Assembly (NCBI GenBank): GCA_001724265.1
Contig: MEDY01000236.1
Location: 1-64,000, forward strand
Source of the DNA: Rhizaria sp. SCN 62-66
Taxonomy: Eukaryota > Rhizaria, unplaced
Direction: 5' to 3'
Length of the DNA: 64,000 nucleotides
Below, in pieces: positions 40,319 to 50,491 of the stretch; the first letter of the stretch is position 1, and every line of letters starts with the position of its first letter. The notes under the pieces were generated by a model. It did not search any database. It was not told the origin of the DNA and saw nothing but the letters and a program-made list of their open reading frames with translations. The position numbers and the translations under genes were made by a program.

Positions 40319-40834
40319 ACGAATCTGAGTTGTGGGGAGTGGTGTGGACAAGGAACACAGCGAGGGACATGTCGTAGGTGAGGGTGAGGCGACTTTGAGT
40401 GACGAACGGCAACAACGAGTGTAGGTGAAGAATAGCGCCACAGCACGGTAGACACACGGATCACTTAATGCAAATAGAGTATAATAAATATATTGTTGCA
40501 TAATAGTACATAGTACCGCGACAGTTGCTACTACGGTTGTTTCGTGAAGCGCATAACAGTTGATTTCGAGTGTTGTTGAGGCGCCTCCACGACCCACCGC
40601 GCAAAAGCGATCGTGGTGGTATTCCATAGATGCATCATTACGCCACAGACAGATCATTCAACGCATGTTGCAAAGAAATAAGATGTATTTCATTTTATTG
40701 AATAATATATATTTGTCACACAAAGCCAAGCCTACATATTCACGAGATATCCACCTTCTTGTTACTGCCACGCGCTCTTCATACCATCGTATCTCCTTTG
40801 CTTTCACCCGACTCGCCCCCTGGCTCCTCAACAG
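40319..40834. other. Divergent promoter region UCHL5/CLYBL
   Basis: AT-rich, no gene seen. An ACAG immediately before the CLYBL ATG may be a 5'UTR intron acceptor. Confidence 0.4.
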
Positions 40835-41839
40835 ATGCGTCCTTCGACTGTGACCCGTGTCGCGCTCACCGCGCCTATTGTCCGTCTGTTCAGCAGCAGC
40901 GCGGCCTCTGCGGCCGCGGCCCCGTTCCGCCCGCGCCGCTCGTTCCTCTACATCCCCGGCTCCTCCGCCAAGATGCTCGCCAAGCCCGTAGCGTCGTACG
41001 GCGCCGACACCGTGTGCCTGGACCTCGAGGACGGCGTCGCTGCGAACCAGAAGTCCGAGGCGCGCGCGCTCATCTCGCAGCACCTGCAGTCGCAGTCGGC
41101 GCCGGCGAGCGTGGAGCGCATGGTGCGCATCAACCCGATGTCGACGCGCCAGGGCGTCGAGGACCTCGAGTTCGTGCTGGCTCAGCCCGTGCTGCCGGAC
41201 GGCATCTGCATCCCCAAGCTCGACACGCCCGCCGAGCTCACCGAGGCCGCAGAGATGATTGCCGCCGCCGAGGCGCGCGTGTCGGCCGCCACGGGCAAGT
41301 TCGTCCCCCGCCTGCCTATTATCGGGCTCATCGAGTCCCCGCTGTCGCTGATGAACCTGCGCGACATCACCACCACGCGCGGCTCCGACCGCCTCGCGGG
41401 CGTCATCTTCGGCGGCGACGACTACGGCTCCGCCGTGGGCGCCACGCGCACTGCGAGCAACCACGAGCTGGCCTTCGCGCGCGGCTGGACGCTCACTGTT
41501 GCTAAGGCGGCCGGCATCCAGGCCATCGACATCGTCCACAAGACGTTCAAGGACCAGGACGGGCTCCGCGCCGAGTGCCAGGAGGCGGCCGAGATGGGCT
41601 ACACGGGCAAGCAGCTTATCCACCCGCTGCAGGTCGCCACCACGAACGAGCTCTTCGCGCCCTCGCCTGCGCTGCTGCGCTGGGCCAAGAAGGTCGTCGA
41701 CGCTGCTGCGCACCACCAGTCGCTCGGCACAGGCGCCTTCGCGCTCGACGGCGTCATGATCGACATGCCCACCGTCAAGCTTGCCGCGGGCCTCTACGCG
41801 CGCGGCATCGCCTGCGGCGTCACTCCGGCTGCAGAGTAA
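40835..41839 (+). CDS. CLYBL: Citramalyl-CoA lyase-like (CLYBL / CitE family), mitochondrial
   Basis: 334 residues, single exon, TAA stop. The first about 28 residues are Arg/Ser/Ala-rich without acidic residues (VTRVALTAPIVRLFSSSAAS), a mitochondrial presequence. The CitE-type TIM barrel follows: RRSFLYIPGSSAKMLAKPVA, DTVCLDLEDGVAANQKSEAR (Mg-binding acidic pair), MVRINPM, ICIPKLDTPAE, IIGLIESPLSLMNL (metal-ligand Glu), FGGDDYGSAVGATRT, and GYTGKQLIHPLQV. CLYBL cleaves citramalyl-CoA into acetyl-CoA and pyruvate in itaconate breakdown and protects B12-dependent metabolism in animals. The exact substrate here is inferred from the family. Malate/methylmalyl-CoA lyases are related, but the FGGDDY and GKQLIHPxQ pattern fits CLYBL best. 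Confidence 0.85.
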   Translation: MRPSTVTRVALTAPIVRLFSSSAASAAAAPFRPRRSFLYIPGSSAKMLAKPVASYGADTVCLDLEDGVAANQKSEARALISQHLQSQSAPASVERMVRINPMSTRQGVEDLEFVLAQPVLPDGICIPKLDTPAELTEAAEMIAAAEARVSAATGKFVPRLPIIGLIESPLSLMNLRDITTTRGSDRLAGVIFGGDDYGSAVGATRTASNHELAFARGWTLTVAKAAGIQAIDIVHKTFKDQDGLRAECQEAAEMGYTGKQLIHPLQVATTNELFAPSPALLRWAKKVVDAAAHHQSLGTGAFALDGVMIDMPTVKLAAGLYARGIACGVTPAAE

Positions 41840-42116
41840 ACAAGGCAAGGAGACGAGTAACAGAGTCGAATTTCGGCGAAGGAACACTGCTTTGTTGAGA
41901 GATAGGCGCACATGATATACAATAGAATAGAACGCAAATACATTAATTATTCATTATTTTAAGTGAAGTTGTTTGATTTATGATATTAGTTGAACATTAA
42001 TGTGTTGTATTCCTTCTTTATATAACAATACAATCAAATCACACTCATTGATTCAGTTCTATGGCCCAAACACACATGTTCTACGTCGCCGTTACGCTAC
42101 CGGCGCGGCGTTAGGC

Positions 42117-45100
42117 TCAGTCCCTGTGGGCCTGCTGCTCAACCAGCGCGGCAACCTGCTCCGACATCTCGGCCACGACATGCTCGTAGTTGCCCAGCGC
42201 CGTCGCCATCTCGCGCTCCAGGTCCGCCTTCGCGCCCGCCAGCTGGTCGCGCTCGCGCGCAGCGCCCGCCGCGGTGTGGGCAGCGGCCACGAGCGCCACG
42301 GCCATGCGCTGCGCCGAGAGCGCCGCCGCGCTGGCGCCAGCTTCCGCGTGCATGACCTGCGCCAGCAGCCCCGCGGACTCGCCGCGCTGGGCGCGCCCCG
42401 CCGCGGCCGTGAGCGCGCGGCGGAACGCGGCGCCGGCGCTGCGGGCCGCGGCCTCGGCGGCGGCCACGGGGTCGCGCTCGACGGCCTCGGCCTCGGCGGC
42501 GCTAGCGTGCGCGAGAGCCTGCGCCGCGTGCGAGTGCGCGTGTGCGTGCGAGTGGGCAGCAATGCGGGGCTTGAGGGTGAAAGAGAGCGAGTACTTGGAC
42601 CGCGTGCGCGGCACAGCAGTCGTCGCGACAGCGGCCGCAGCAGCGGCAGCGGCGCCGGCGAGCTTGGTGCTGCTGCCGGCAGTGCTGTTGCTGTTGTTCA
42701 CAGCGGCGGCGGAGGCAGCGAGTTCGGCTAGCATGTCCTTGACCTCGCTCTCGACATCGCCAACAGCAGCAACGACAGTGCCAGAGCTACTATTCGCGCT
42801 GAGCCTGAGCGCGCGCTCGGCCCGCGCGGCCCGCTCCGCCAGCGCCGCGACCTGGCCCTGCGCCACCATGCGCGCGCGCGCCGCGTCCGCCGCGGCGGCC
42901 TCTGCCCGCTGCGCCCGCGCCTCGGCCGCCGCGGCGTGCGCCTCGGCCGCGTCTGCCCGCGCGCGCTGCGTCCCGGCCTCGGCCTCGACCGCGGCGCGCG
43001 CCGAGTCGCCGCCGGCGGCCGCGGCGCGCGCGTCTGCCCCCGCGACCTCGGCGGCGGCGAGCTGCGCCTGCAGCCGGGTGACTTCACTCGCCAGCGCCTC
43101 GACCGCGGCGGCTAGCGCGGCGTTGGCGTTGGCGCCGCGGACCAGCGCGGCCCCGCGCAGCGCCGCCACCGCGGCGGGGTCCGCGCCCGCGGGCACGCCC
43201 GCCACCGCCACAGTCGAGGCCGCACTCGCAGTCGCGGTCGCGGCCGCTGATCCAGTATGCGCGCTCGTGCTGGCACTGGCACCGGCAGCAGAAGCAGACG
43301 TAGTGGCTGCAGCGGCGGCGGCGGCGGCGGCGGCGGGGAGAGCGCGCAGCGCCCCCAGGAAGCCCGTGGTCTGCGTGTACAGCGCGGCGCGGTCGGCGGC
43401 CGCCGCGGCGCTGGCGGCGACGGGCGCGGGCAGAGCGCGCGCGTTGGGCGCGGACGCGTCGGGAGCAGAGGCGTCGGGCGTGAAGGCCGAGAGGAAGGCG
43501 GCCAGGTCGCTGCGCACGCTCCACCCGCGCGTGGCGGGCGCGGCGGCGCAGTCCACCATCACGGCCCCCGAGGCGGCGCGCGCGGCGCCCGCGTCGGCCT
43601 CGGCGTCGGCAACAGCGTCGTCCGCCGCCGCGGTCGCCGCCGCACACTCGCGCTCGCTGCCCGGGAGCGCGGCAGTCGACGCGTGCGATGCGAGCGACAG
43701 GCCGTCCGCGGCGGCGGCGTCAGCGCGCGCGCCGTCGGCCCTCGCGGCGACGACAGCAGAGCTCGAAGCAGCAGACGTAGCGGCAGTGCCTCTAGTCAGC
43801 GCCGCCACCGCGGCCGCAGTGTCCGCCGCGGTCACCGGGGGCCCCGCGTCGGCGGCGGCGTCCACGGCGGCCACGGCCTCGGTCGCCGTCGCCACCAGCG
43901 CGCCCGCCGCGGTGGCCACGGCGGCGGCGGCGGCGGCGAGGTTGCCCAGCGCCGTACCGACCGCGGCGTTGGCGCGGCGCAGCTCCTGCGGCGCGAGCAA
44001 GACTGAGCGCTCCACGGTCGCCATCGCGGCCCAGCGCGCGGTGACCGTGGCCAGCGCCGCCGCCACAGACTGGCACTGCACCGGCGCGCCCGCGAAGGGC
44101 AGCTGCGCCAGCGCCGCGGCCGCGGCGGTCGAGACGGGCGCGGCGGACCCCGCGGCGGCGGCGGCAGCAGCAGTCGCAGTCGAGTTGGCCCCGGCTGCGC
44201 CGCCGCTGCCAGCGCTGGACGCCGACGTCGCTGCCGCACTGGCGGCAGTGGTGAGCGCGCAGGCGAGCGCGAGGTCAAGGCAGGCGGCGGCGCGGGGTCC
44301 CGGCGTCCAAAGGTGCGGCACATGCACGCCCGCTACGCCCGCCCATAGCGGGCGCGCGCTCGCCGCGCCCGTCTTGCTGCTGCTGCTCCTCGCGGCGTCT
44401 CGCTGGGCGTTGGCGACTGTGAGCGCGCGCGTGGTGTCGACGGCGGCGGCGGCGCGCGAGAAGAGCGCGGCGGCCTCTTCGAGCGCAAGGCACAGGTGCG
44501 TCTTGTGTCCGCGCCACACGGCCTGGCGCTCGGCACCCGTGACCGCGAGCCCGGGGTTGTAGAGCACGGCGTCGGCGGCGCAGACCGTGTGCACACACTC
44601 GGCCGCGGCCGCCAGCGCCGACAGCGCGCCCGACGCCAGGCACAGCAACACCTGCGCGGGGGCTGGCGTGCGCGAGGCAGGCTGACCGCTGCCGCTGCCG
44701 CTGATGCTAGCCGCGGTGCCATCGTTGTGCTCGACATCGCCATCATCGTCGTCGTCGTCGTTCAGGGTGAGGTGAGGGAAGAGATCAGTATCGGACGCGG
44801 GGTCGCCCGTCGCAGCCGTCACGGCGGCGCGCGCGGCACACATCAGCGCCTCGCTCTCGTTCTCAGTCTCCGGAGCGCCCGCGCCCGCGCCCGCGCCACC
44901 AGCTCCGGCCACAGTGATTTGCTTCGAGTTGTTGTTGTTGTTGTTGTTCCCGGCAGAGCGCAGCCACGCGAGCGCGCCGGCAAGCGCGCTAGTGCGGCGC
45001 ACTGCCCGCGCAACGACGCTGTCAAGCAGCGACCCGGCGGCGTCGGGCGACAGCGAGAGCGCGGCGGCCGAGGCGCCGCCCGAGTTGGCAGCCGCGGAAA

Positions 45101-46073
45101 AGGCCGAGGGCCGCGCGCGCCCCGCTGCCGTGGCCGCGGCCGCCGCACTGGCGGCCGTCTGCGCGTTGGTCGCGGCCGCAGTGCCCAGCGCCTTGGCCTT
45201 GAGCCCCGCGGCGAGCGCGGCGAGCGCGGCGGCGGTGTGGGACGCGCCGTCGAGCAGCTCGCCCCAGAAGGCAGTCTTGGCCGCGGCGAGCGCGGGCAGC
45301 GGCAGCGGCAGGTTCAGCCGCGTCCAGCCAGGCACGCGTGCGTCGTCAAAGGGTGCCTTGGTGCGGAGGCGCGCGCGCGTGGCGGCCAGCTCGGCGCTCA
45401 GGGCCGTGCGCACACGCGACAGCGCCGACTGGTGGTGCGTCAGAGTCTCGCGCAGCCGCGTCAGGCGCGCCGCAGCGTCGGCCTCGGAAGCAGTAGACAG
45501 CGCGTTGGTGCGGGCCAGCTCGGCGGAGAGCGCGGCGATCTGCGTCTCGTTGTCGCGGCGCGCAGCGTCGACGGCGGCGAGCTGCGCGGCGAGCGCGTCG
45601 TGCTTGCTCGACACGGCCAGCAGCGCCAGGTGGTTCTCCTCGCGCTCGTCGAACATCTGCAGGTGCACACGCTGGTTCTCCTTAATGTGCATCTCGAGCT
45701 CGGACTTGGCGATGGCCAGCTCTTGGTCCATCTGCTTCTCCTTCTCGCTCGTGCCGCCGCTGAGGAAGGAGCCGACCCAGCCGCCGTTGGCCGCGCCCTC
45801 CTGCGGCTTTGACCGCTGCTGGTCGATGTGCTCGAGCAGGTACCGGCAGCGCTTATCGAGACGGCCGACGTTAAAGGTCAAAGTGTCGATTTCGCTGACC
45901 TTCTTGCGTAGCTCGTCGTTTTTGTTCTGAAGCTCGGACTCGAGGTCGCCGGCGCGCTTCTTCTCCTCAACACACGCCTTCTTCAGCACGTTGTTCTTGG
46001 CCTTGAGCTTTGTGTACTCATCGCCCAGCTTGACGAACTTCTTGCGAAGATCATCCTCGTCAATCGCGCTCAT
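42117..46073 (-). CDS. PPP1R21: PPP1R21-like (KLRAQ domain) FERRY complex subunit
   Basis: 1,318 residues, single exon, TGA stop. The N-terminus matches the KLRAQ domain: KFVKLGDEYTKLKAKNNVLK (animal KYQKLAQEYSKLRAQNQVLK), then DTLTFNVGRLDKRCRYLLEH, then ENQRVHLQMFDEREENHLAL. The next block KAPFDDARVPGWTRLNLPLP corresponds to the middle-domain start. The C-terminus TALGNYEHVVAEMSEQVAAL matches the terminal coiled coil. The intervening about 900 residues are mostly Ala-rich with helical heptads and no clear domain; the animal protein is about 780 residues. PPP1R21 is the core of FERRY, the Rab5 effector that links mRNA to early endosomes, and it binds protein phosphatase 1. Identification rests on order and spacing of these blocks. 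Confidence 0.85.
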   Translation of the reverse strand: MSAIDEDDLRKKFVKLGDEYTKLKAKNNVLKKACVEEKKRAGDLESELQNKNDELRKKVSEIDTLTFNVGRLDKRCRYLLEHIDQQRSKPQEGAANGGWVGSFLSGGTSEKEKQMDQELAIAKSELEMHIKENQRVHLQMFDEREENHLALLAVSSKHDALAAQLAAVDAARRDNETQIAALSAELARTNALSTASEADAAARLTRLRETLTHHQSALSRVRTALSAELAATRARLRTKAPFDDARVPGWTRLNLPLPLPALAAAKTAFWGELLDGASHTAAALAALAAGLKAKALGTAAATNAQTAASAAAAATAAGRARPSAFSAAANSGGASAAALSLSPDAAGSLLDSVVARAVRRTSALAGALAWLRSAGNNNNNNNSKQITVAGAGGAGAGAGAPETENESEALMCAARAAVTAATGDPASDTDLFPHLTLNDDDDDDGDVEHNDGTAASISGSGSGQPASRTPAPAQVLLCLASGALSALAAAAECVHTVCAADAVLYNPGLAVTGAERQAVWRGHKTHLCLALEEAAALFSRAAAAVDTTRALTVANAQRDAARSSSSKTGAASARPLWAGVAGVHVPHLWTPGPRAAACLDLALACALTTAASAAATSASSAGSGGAAGANSTATAAAAAAAGSAAPVSTAAAAALAQLPFAGAPVQCQSVAAALATVTARWAAMATVERSVLLAPQELRRANAAVGTALGNLAAAAAAVATAAGALVATATEAVAAVDAAADAGPPVTAADTAAAVAALTRGTAATSAASSSAVVAARADGARADAAAADGLSLASHASTAALPGSERECAAATAAADDAVADAEADAGAARAASGAVMVDCAAAPATRGWSVRSDLAAFLSAFTPDASAPDASAPNARALPAPVAASAAAAADRAALYTQTTGFLGALRALPAAAAAAAAAATTSASAAGASASTSAHTGSAAATATASAASTVAVAGVPAGADPAAVAALRGAALVRGANANAALAAAVEALASEVTRLQAQLAAAEVAGADARAAAAGGDSARAAVEAEAGTQRARADAAEAHAAAAEARAQRAEAAAADAARARMVAQGQVAALAERAARAERALRLSANSSSGTVVAAVGDVESEVKDMLAELAASAAAVNNSNSTAGSSTKLAGAAAAAAAAVATTAVPRTRSKYSLSFTLKPRIAAHSHAHAHSHAAQALAHASAAEAEAVERDPVAAAEAAARSAGAAFRRALTAAAGRAQRGESAGLLAQVMHAEAGASAAALSAQRMAVALVAAAHTAAGAARERDQLAGAKADLEREMATALGNYEHVVAEMSEQVAALVEQQAHRD

Positions 46074-46893
46074 GGTAGTCGCTGCGCACTCCTTTAGTGC
46101 TCTGGAATGCCTTCTTGGGGCGGAAGATACGAGGGGGGCTACACCGTCATCAAGGAGGAAACAGGCGAGGAAAGAAAGACGCGGGTGAGAGGTATATATA
46201 GGAGTTTGAAAAGGGTTCTTAAAAATATTACATTATTTCAACAGCGTTGTTTCTATTTAACCCGGAGAAATGTTCGTTGTCGGTGTATAGCGGGCTGTAG
46301 ACCGTTGCTGTGTCATCCTACTCGGCTGTCCCATTCTGTTCGCCAGCTAGCCAGCCACAAAAAAAACAGTCACGCCTCCGCGCCATCAAACAACACTGTT
46401 CGCAATGATATCGTTTATGATTAACTTAAACCTACAGTTTTATGGATATAAAATAACTTGAACAATTCCTTTATGCGTATTTAGTTTCTCACGGTGATTG
46501 TCGCTTACTGGTATATCATGCTCAAACATTGGAGACTGGAAATGCTTGCTGTACACAAACTTCAAGACATTACAGTGTCGTGAATATAAGGCAGCTGGAG
46601 ATAACACACCAATTCATATTATATGCGCACTGTTAGGACTATATTTATTGTCGCAAAACGTGTTTTTATTCATCAGCGGTGACTGTGAGCTTCAGACAAC
46701 CGCAAAAATCTAGTGCTGATGTCGTCTTGGATCTGTACTTAAACGAGAACGGAACAACATGTGTACACCGTCAACAGGACAAATGCACTCAAAATCTCGT
46801 TAAAGTCTTTGCAACAGTTTATATTTAGCTCTAAAACTTGTCTTAGATCGAATCTTTTCTTTGATCAATCAAACTGTTTTCCTTGACTCAGGC
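46074..46893. other. Divergent intergenic region, no gene seen
   Basis: AT-rich 820 bases between PPP1R21 (-) and the O-methyltransferase (+). A CAG two bases before the O-methyltransferase ATG suggests an upstream noncoding exon. Confidence 0.45.
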
Positions 46894-49800
46894 ATGGATC
46901 CAAGCACTGAAGGCGACATCCGTCAGCGCCGTCCTGCCCGCAACGTTTCCGTTTCCCGGGAGCCAGACCGCCGCCCCGCCCCAACAATTTCCCCTAAGCG
47001 TGCCGCTGCTACCCCAGCTTCAGGCAGTGGCGGTGGTACCGGCAGCGGACATAAGACGTCTCGCTGCGGCGACATGTTGCGCAGCCTCTTCTGCCTCCGC
47101 CTCGCCAAGACTCCCTCCGGCGGCTCCGTGCTGCGCATCTCCGCCGGCTGGCCGCTCGCGCTGCTATTGCTTGTTGGCACCGCGCTGTACCTAGTTCCCG
47201 TGCTTATCTGCGCGCCGCAGCCGCTGTTCGAGTCCGGCCCGGCGCCGCCCTCGGTGCTGCAGCAGCTACTCACATCCCCCGCGCTGTCCTGGTCGCTGCC
47301 GTTCCTCCCCGCCTCGCTCGCGCCTCCGCAGGCAACCGCGGAAACCAGGGCTCGGCACGCCGCGTGCACCCGCCTGTCCGGCCGCGGGCTCCCGCTGCCC
47401 GCGTGCTCGCCCGTCTGCGCCACGCTGTACGGCGGCCGCCGCGCCGTGGCCGCGGTTGGAGACGCCGTGTACCGTCTCGCCGCGACCGTGGGGCGCAAAA
47501 CGGGGCTCGACGCGGTCCCCGACGCAATGCGCGCGGCGATTGCGCGCACGCCACCGTGGCCGCTGTTCCGCATCGGGGAGCCCATTGTCGACCTGCTTTA
47601 CACTACGGTAAGCGCAACCACGCAGCTTTCAAGTCAAGCAAACTGACTGTTTAAGTTGTTGGCTTTGAGAGATCTCAACTGTTTCATTTATTCTTTGCTC
47701 AACCAGTCAGTATTATCTTGATTTTGTTATGATATCTTTTTTTAGCTCCACACGCTGATCCCGCCCGACAAACGCCTGCTGATGCACACGATGACATTCA
47801 TGCAGACTGCTGTGATCCGCGCAGTCACGAAGCTCAATGTGGCGGACTATATCCACTCCGAGTACCTCAGCCGCCAGCATGCTGCTATTGCTGCGGCAGA
47901 CGCCAAAACGCAAGCGCGCTACCGGTACGTCTGTAGCAACTGTTTATGACATCCACACTTGTCACCAGTTTTCATAACGCTCACTATTTCATAATTGTCA
48001 CATGTGATATCACCTTCGTTCTTACTCAGTGATCGCGAGTCCGAGTACCACCTGCCTTCGTCCGCGCTTGGCGTTTCCATCTCAAGCATTGCCAAGGCCA
48101 CGTGCTCGTCAGAGTCGCACCTGCGCAGGCTGCTGCGCGCTGCGCAAGTCATTGGTATCTTCGAGGAGATCGAAAATGACGTCTGGAAGGTACGCAAACG
48201 AGTAAACGCGATAAATCAATTGATATGTTTGAGTTAAAATGCTTTTAAATCGTTTATAAAAAAAATCAAGCGTATTTACGACGTTTTTATTGACTATCAT
48301 TATGTTATGTATGATTACAGCAAACCCCAATGTCGGCGCTGCTGCGCGCCGACCACCCGCAGTCGTTCCGCGGCGCGGCGCTGATGGCTGGCGGCGAGCA
48401 GTACGTCGCTATGTCGGCGCTGCACCTCACCGTGCGCTCCGGCTCGCCCGCGTTCTCGGAGATCTACGGCGACTTCTGGCGTTACCACGACCTCGCGCAG
48501 TCCGAGTGGGCGCTGTACGAGGCCCAGCCTGAGGTCAACGGCGCGCCGGGCCGCTGCACGCCCTTCGTGCCGCGCGGGCTCGAGCAGGCAAAGCAGCTGT
48601 CGGACGCCGCGTACGCGCATGCGGGCGCGACTGACGCCAGCAACAAGGCCCCGATGACGATCTTTCCCTACCAGCTCACCTCGCACGCGCCCTCCGCGCC
48701 CGCGACGGCGGCCGCGGCGACCGCGGCCGTGCCCGGCGCGTCCCCGGTCCCGGTCGGTGTCCCGCGGCTAAATAACGTGCGCGAACCGATGATGTTCGCG
48801 TCGCCCGACTTCAACAACGGCATGACGTCAATCGCGGCCACCGAGGCGCCCCTCGTGGCGGCCGACGCGCCCTTCGCCGGCGCGGACGCCGTCGTCGACG
48901 TCGCCGGCGGCCGCGGGCATCTGCTGTTCGAAGTGCTCGCGCGCCACCCGGGCGTGGCAACGGGCGTCGTCTTCGACCTCAAGCGCGTCTACGGCGACGA
49001 GCGCACGCGCGGCGACATGGACGCGCGCGCGCGTAAGCTGTTGACGCAGCGCCTCACCGCGGCGCCCGTGCCGGCGGCGCCCTCGGCCGCGGCCGCCGCA
49101 ACCGCCGCCGCCGTGGCCGTCGCAACCGCGCGCGCCGCGCACTGCCACTGGGACGCATCGCCGGCGCGCGCGGCGGCCGTGGCGGCAAACCTCGCGCCCA
49201 AGGGCAGCGTGGTGACCGCGTACACGCCCGCGTCGCTGGCCCCCGGGTTCACTGCGGCCCGCACCGGCGCGGCCGTGAGCGCGGCGCCGTGCCCCGAGGT
49301 GGTGTTCCGCGAGGGATCCTTCTTCGAGGTGGATACGGTTCCGCGCGCGCACGCCGCCGCGGCGCCCGCGCTGCGCCGCAAGGTCGAGTCTGTGCTGCGC
49401 GCACTCCATGCCCGCGGGGTCGACGTCACCCGGCCGCTGACGCACGCCGCGGCAAGCGCGGGCGCTGAGGGCGACGGGTGGGGGACAGTGGGTGCGGACG
49501 GCGCGGTCGCGGTGACGCATGAGGCGGTGTATGTGCTGATGCAGATCCTGCACGACTGGAACGACTCCGAGAGCGCGATAATCCTCGCCAACCTGCGCGC
49601 GGCAATGACAGCCGCGCCTGCCGCCGGCGTCGCCGAGGCCGAGGTGTGCTGCGGGGTCGGCGCCACGTCCGTCGCGCAGTGTGGCGGGAGCATGGAGCTC
49701 GACCTCGGCGGCGGGGGCGGTGATGAGAGTTCAAGCGACAAGGGCAGCAAGGGCAGCAAGATCGTGCGCGTGCCGTGCCCACGTGTCAAGGCGCAGTACA

Positions 49801-50045
49801 ACTCGCGGCTGCTGGTAATCGACCGGCTGCTGCAGCGCGGCGCTCACCGCAACCTGATCAACACGCAGGGCGCGAACCTGGCCGACTGCCTGATGATGAA
49901 CAACTTCAACGACGCCAAGGAGCGCGACGAGCCCACGATGGCGGCAGTCATGGCCAGGGCCGGGTTCACTATGACGCGCGTGGTGCCGACGCGCTCCATG
50001 TACGTCGCGTTCGAGGGCGAGCCCATCGTGCACAAGACTGCGTAA
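46894..50045 (+). CDS. Membrane-anchored COMT-type O-methyltransferase
   Basis: Four exons: 46894-47607, 47746-47924, 48030-48189, 48321-50045; donors GTAAGC, GTACGT, GTACGC; TAA stop; 925 residues, versus about 350-400 for the family. Exon 1 is an extra N-terminal region with one membrane helix (GWPLALLLLVGTALYLVPVL). The plant/bacterial dimerisation domain follows: MQTAVIRAVTKLNVADYI, HLRRLLRAAQVIGIFEEI, SALLRADHPQSFRGAALMAG. The SAM-binding motif is VVDVAGGRGHLLFEVLARHP. The catalytic-base motif is LMQILHDWNDSESAIILANL. The end LLVIDRLL and GANLADCLMMNNFNDAKERD is standard. Long Ala-rich inserts lie after motif I and before LLVID. The substrate cannot be read from sequence; a hydroxylated aromatic or indole small molecule is usual for this family. 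Confidence 0.85.
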
Positions 50046-50491
50046 TCGCCGCTGTTATCCGTCAGCTTTACTACTACTCCAGCTTCACACCATCAACGGC
50101 TCGTTCTGCACCAAAATCTGGTCTTGTGCGGAGGATATAGAGCTCAGAACACCATCATGATTTGAATAAATACATATCTTGCAAAGTTACCATTCGAACA
50201 CATGCGATGCGCTATTGGAAGACACATTGACTTGGAGTTAAACGAAGATTTGCTTACGAACTGGAGGCGACATTGGTTGTTGAGTGTCTGCGATACTTGA
50301 TTTTCTGAAAAGTAATACGGCACTTCCAGTCGTGCACGTGGTATGCAAGTCTGTGTCCGACTTTTCAATAGAAGCCCAATCCTTTTTTTTTTAATTTTGA
50401 CGTTGGAATGTATTGGTGTGAAGCTACATGCGCTCTTTTGTACAACTCACCACACTTTCGTCAACACTCTCTCTTATCAGCTCCCCCCAGC
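50046..50491. other. Intergenic between two + strand genes
   Basis: AT-rich; no gene seen. A pyrimidine tract and CCCAG directly before the next ATG suggest a 5'UTR intron acceptor. Confidence 0.4.
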
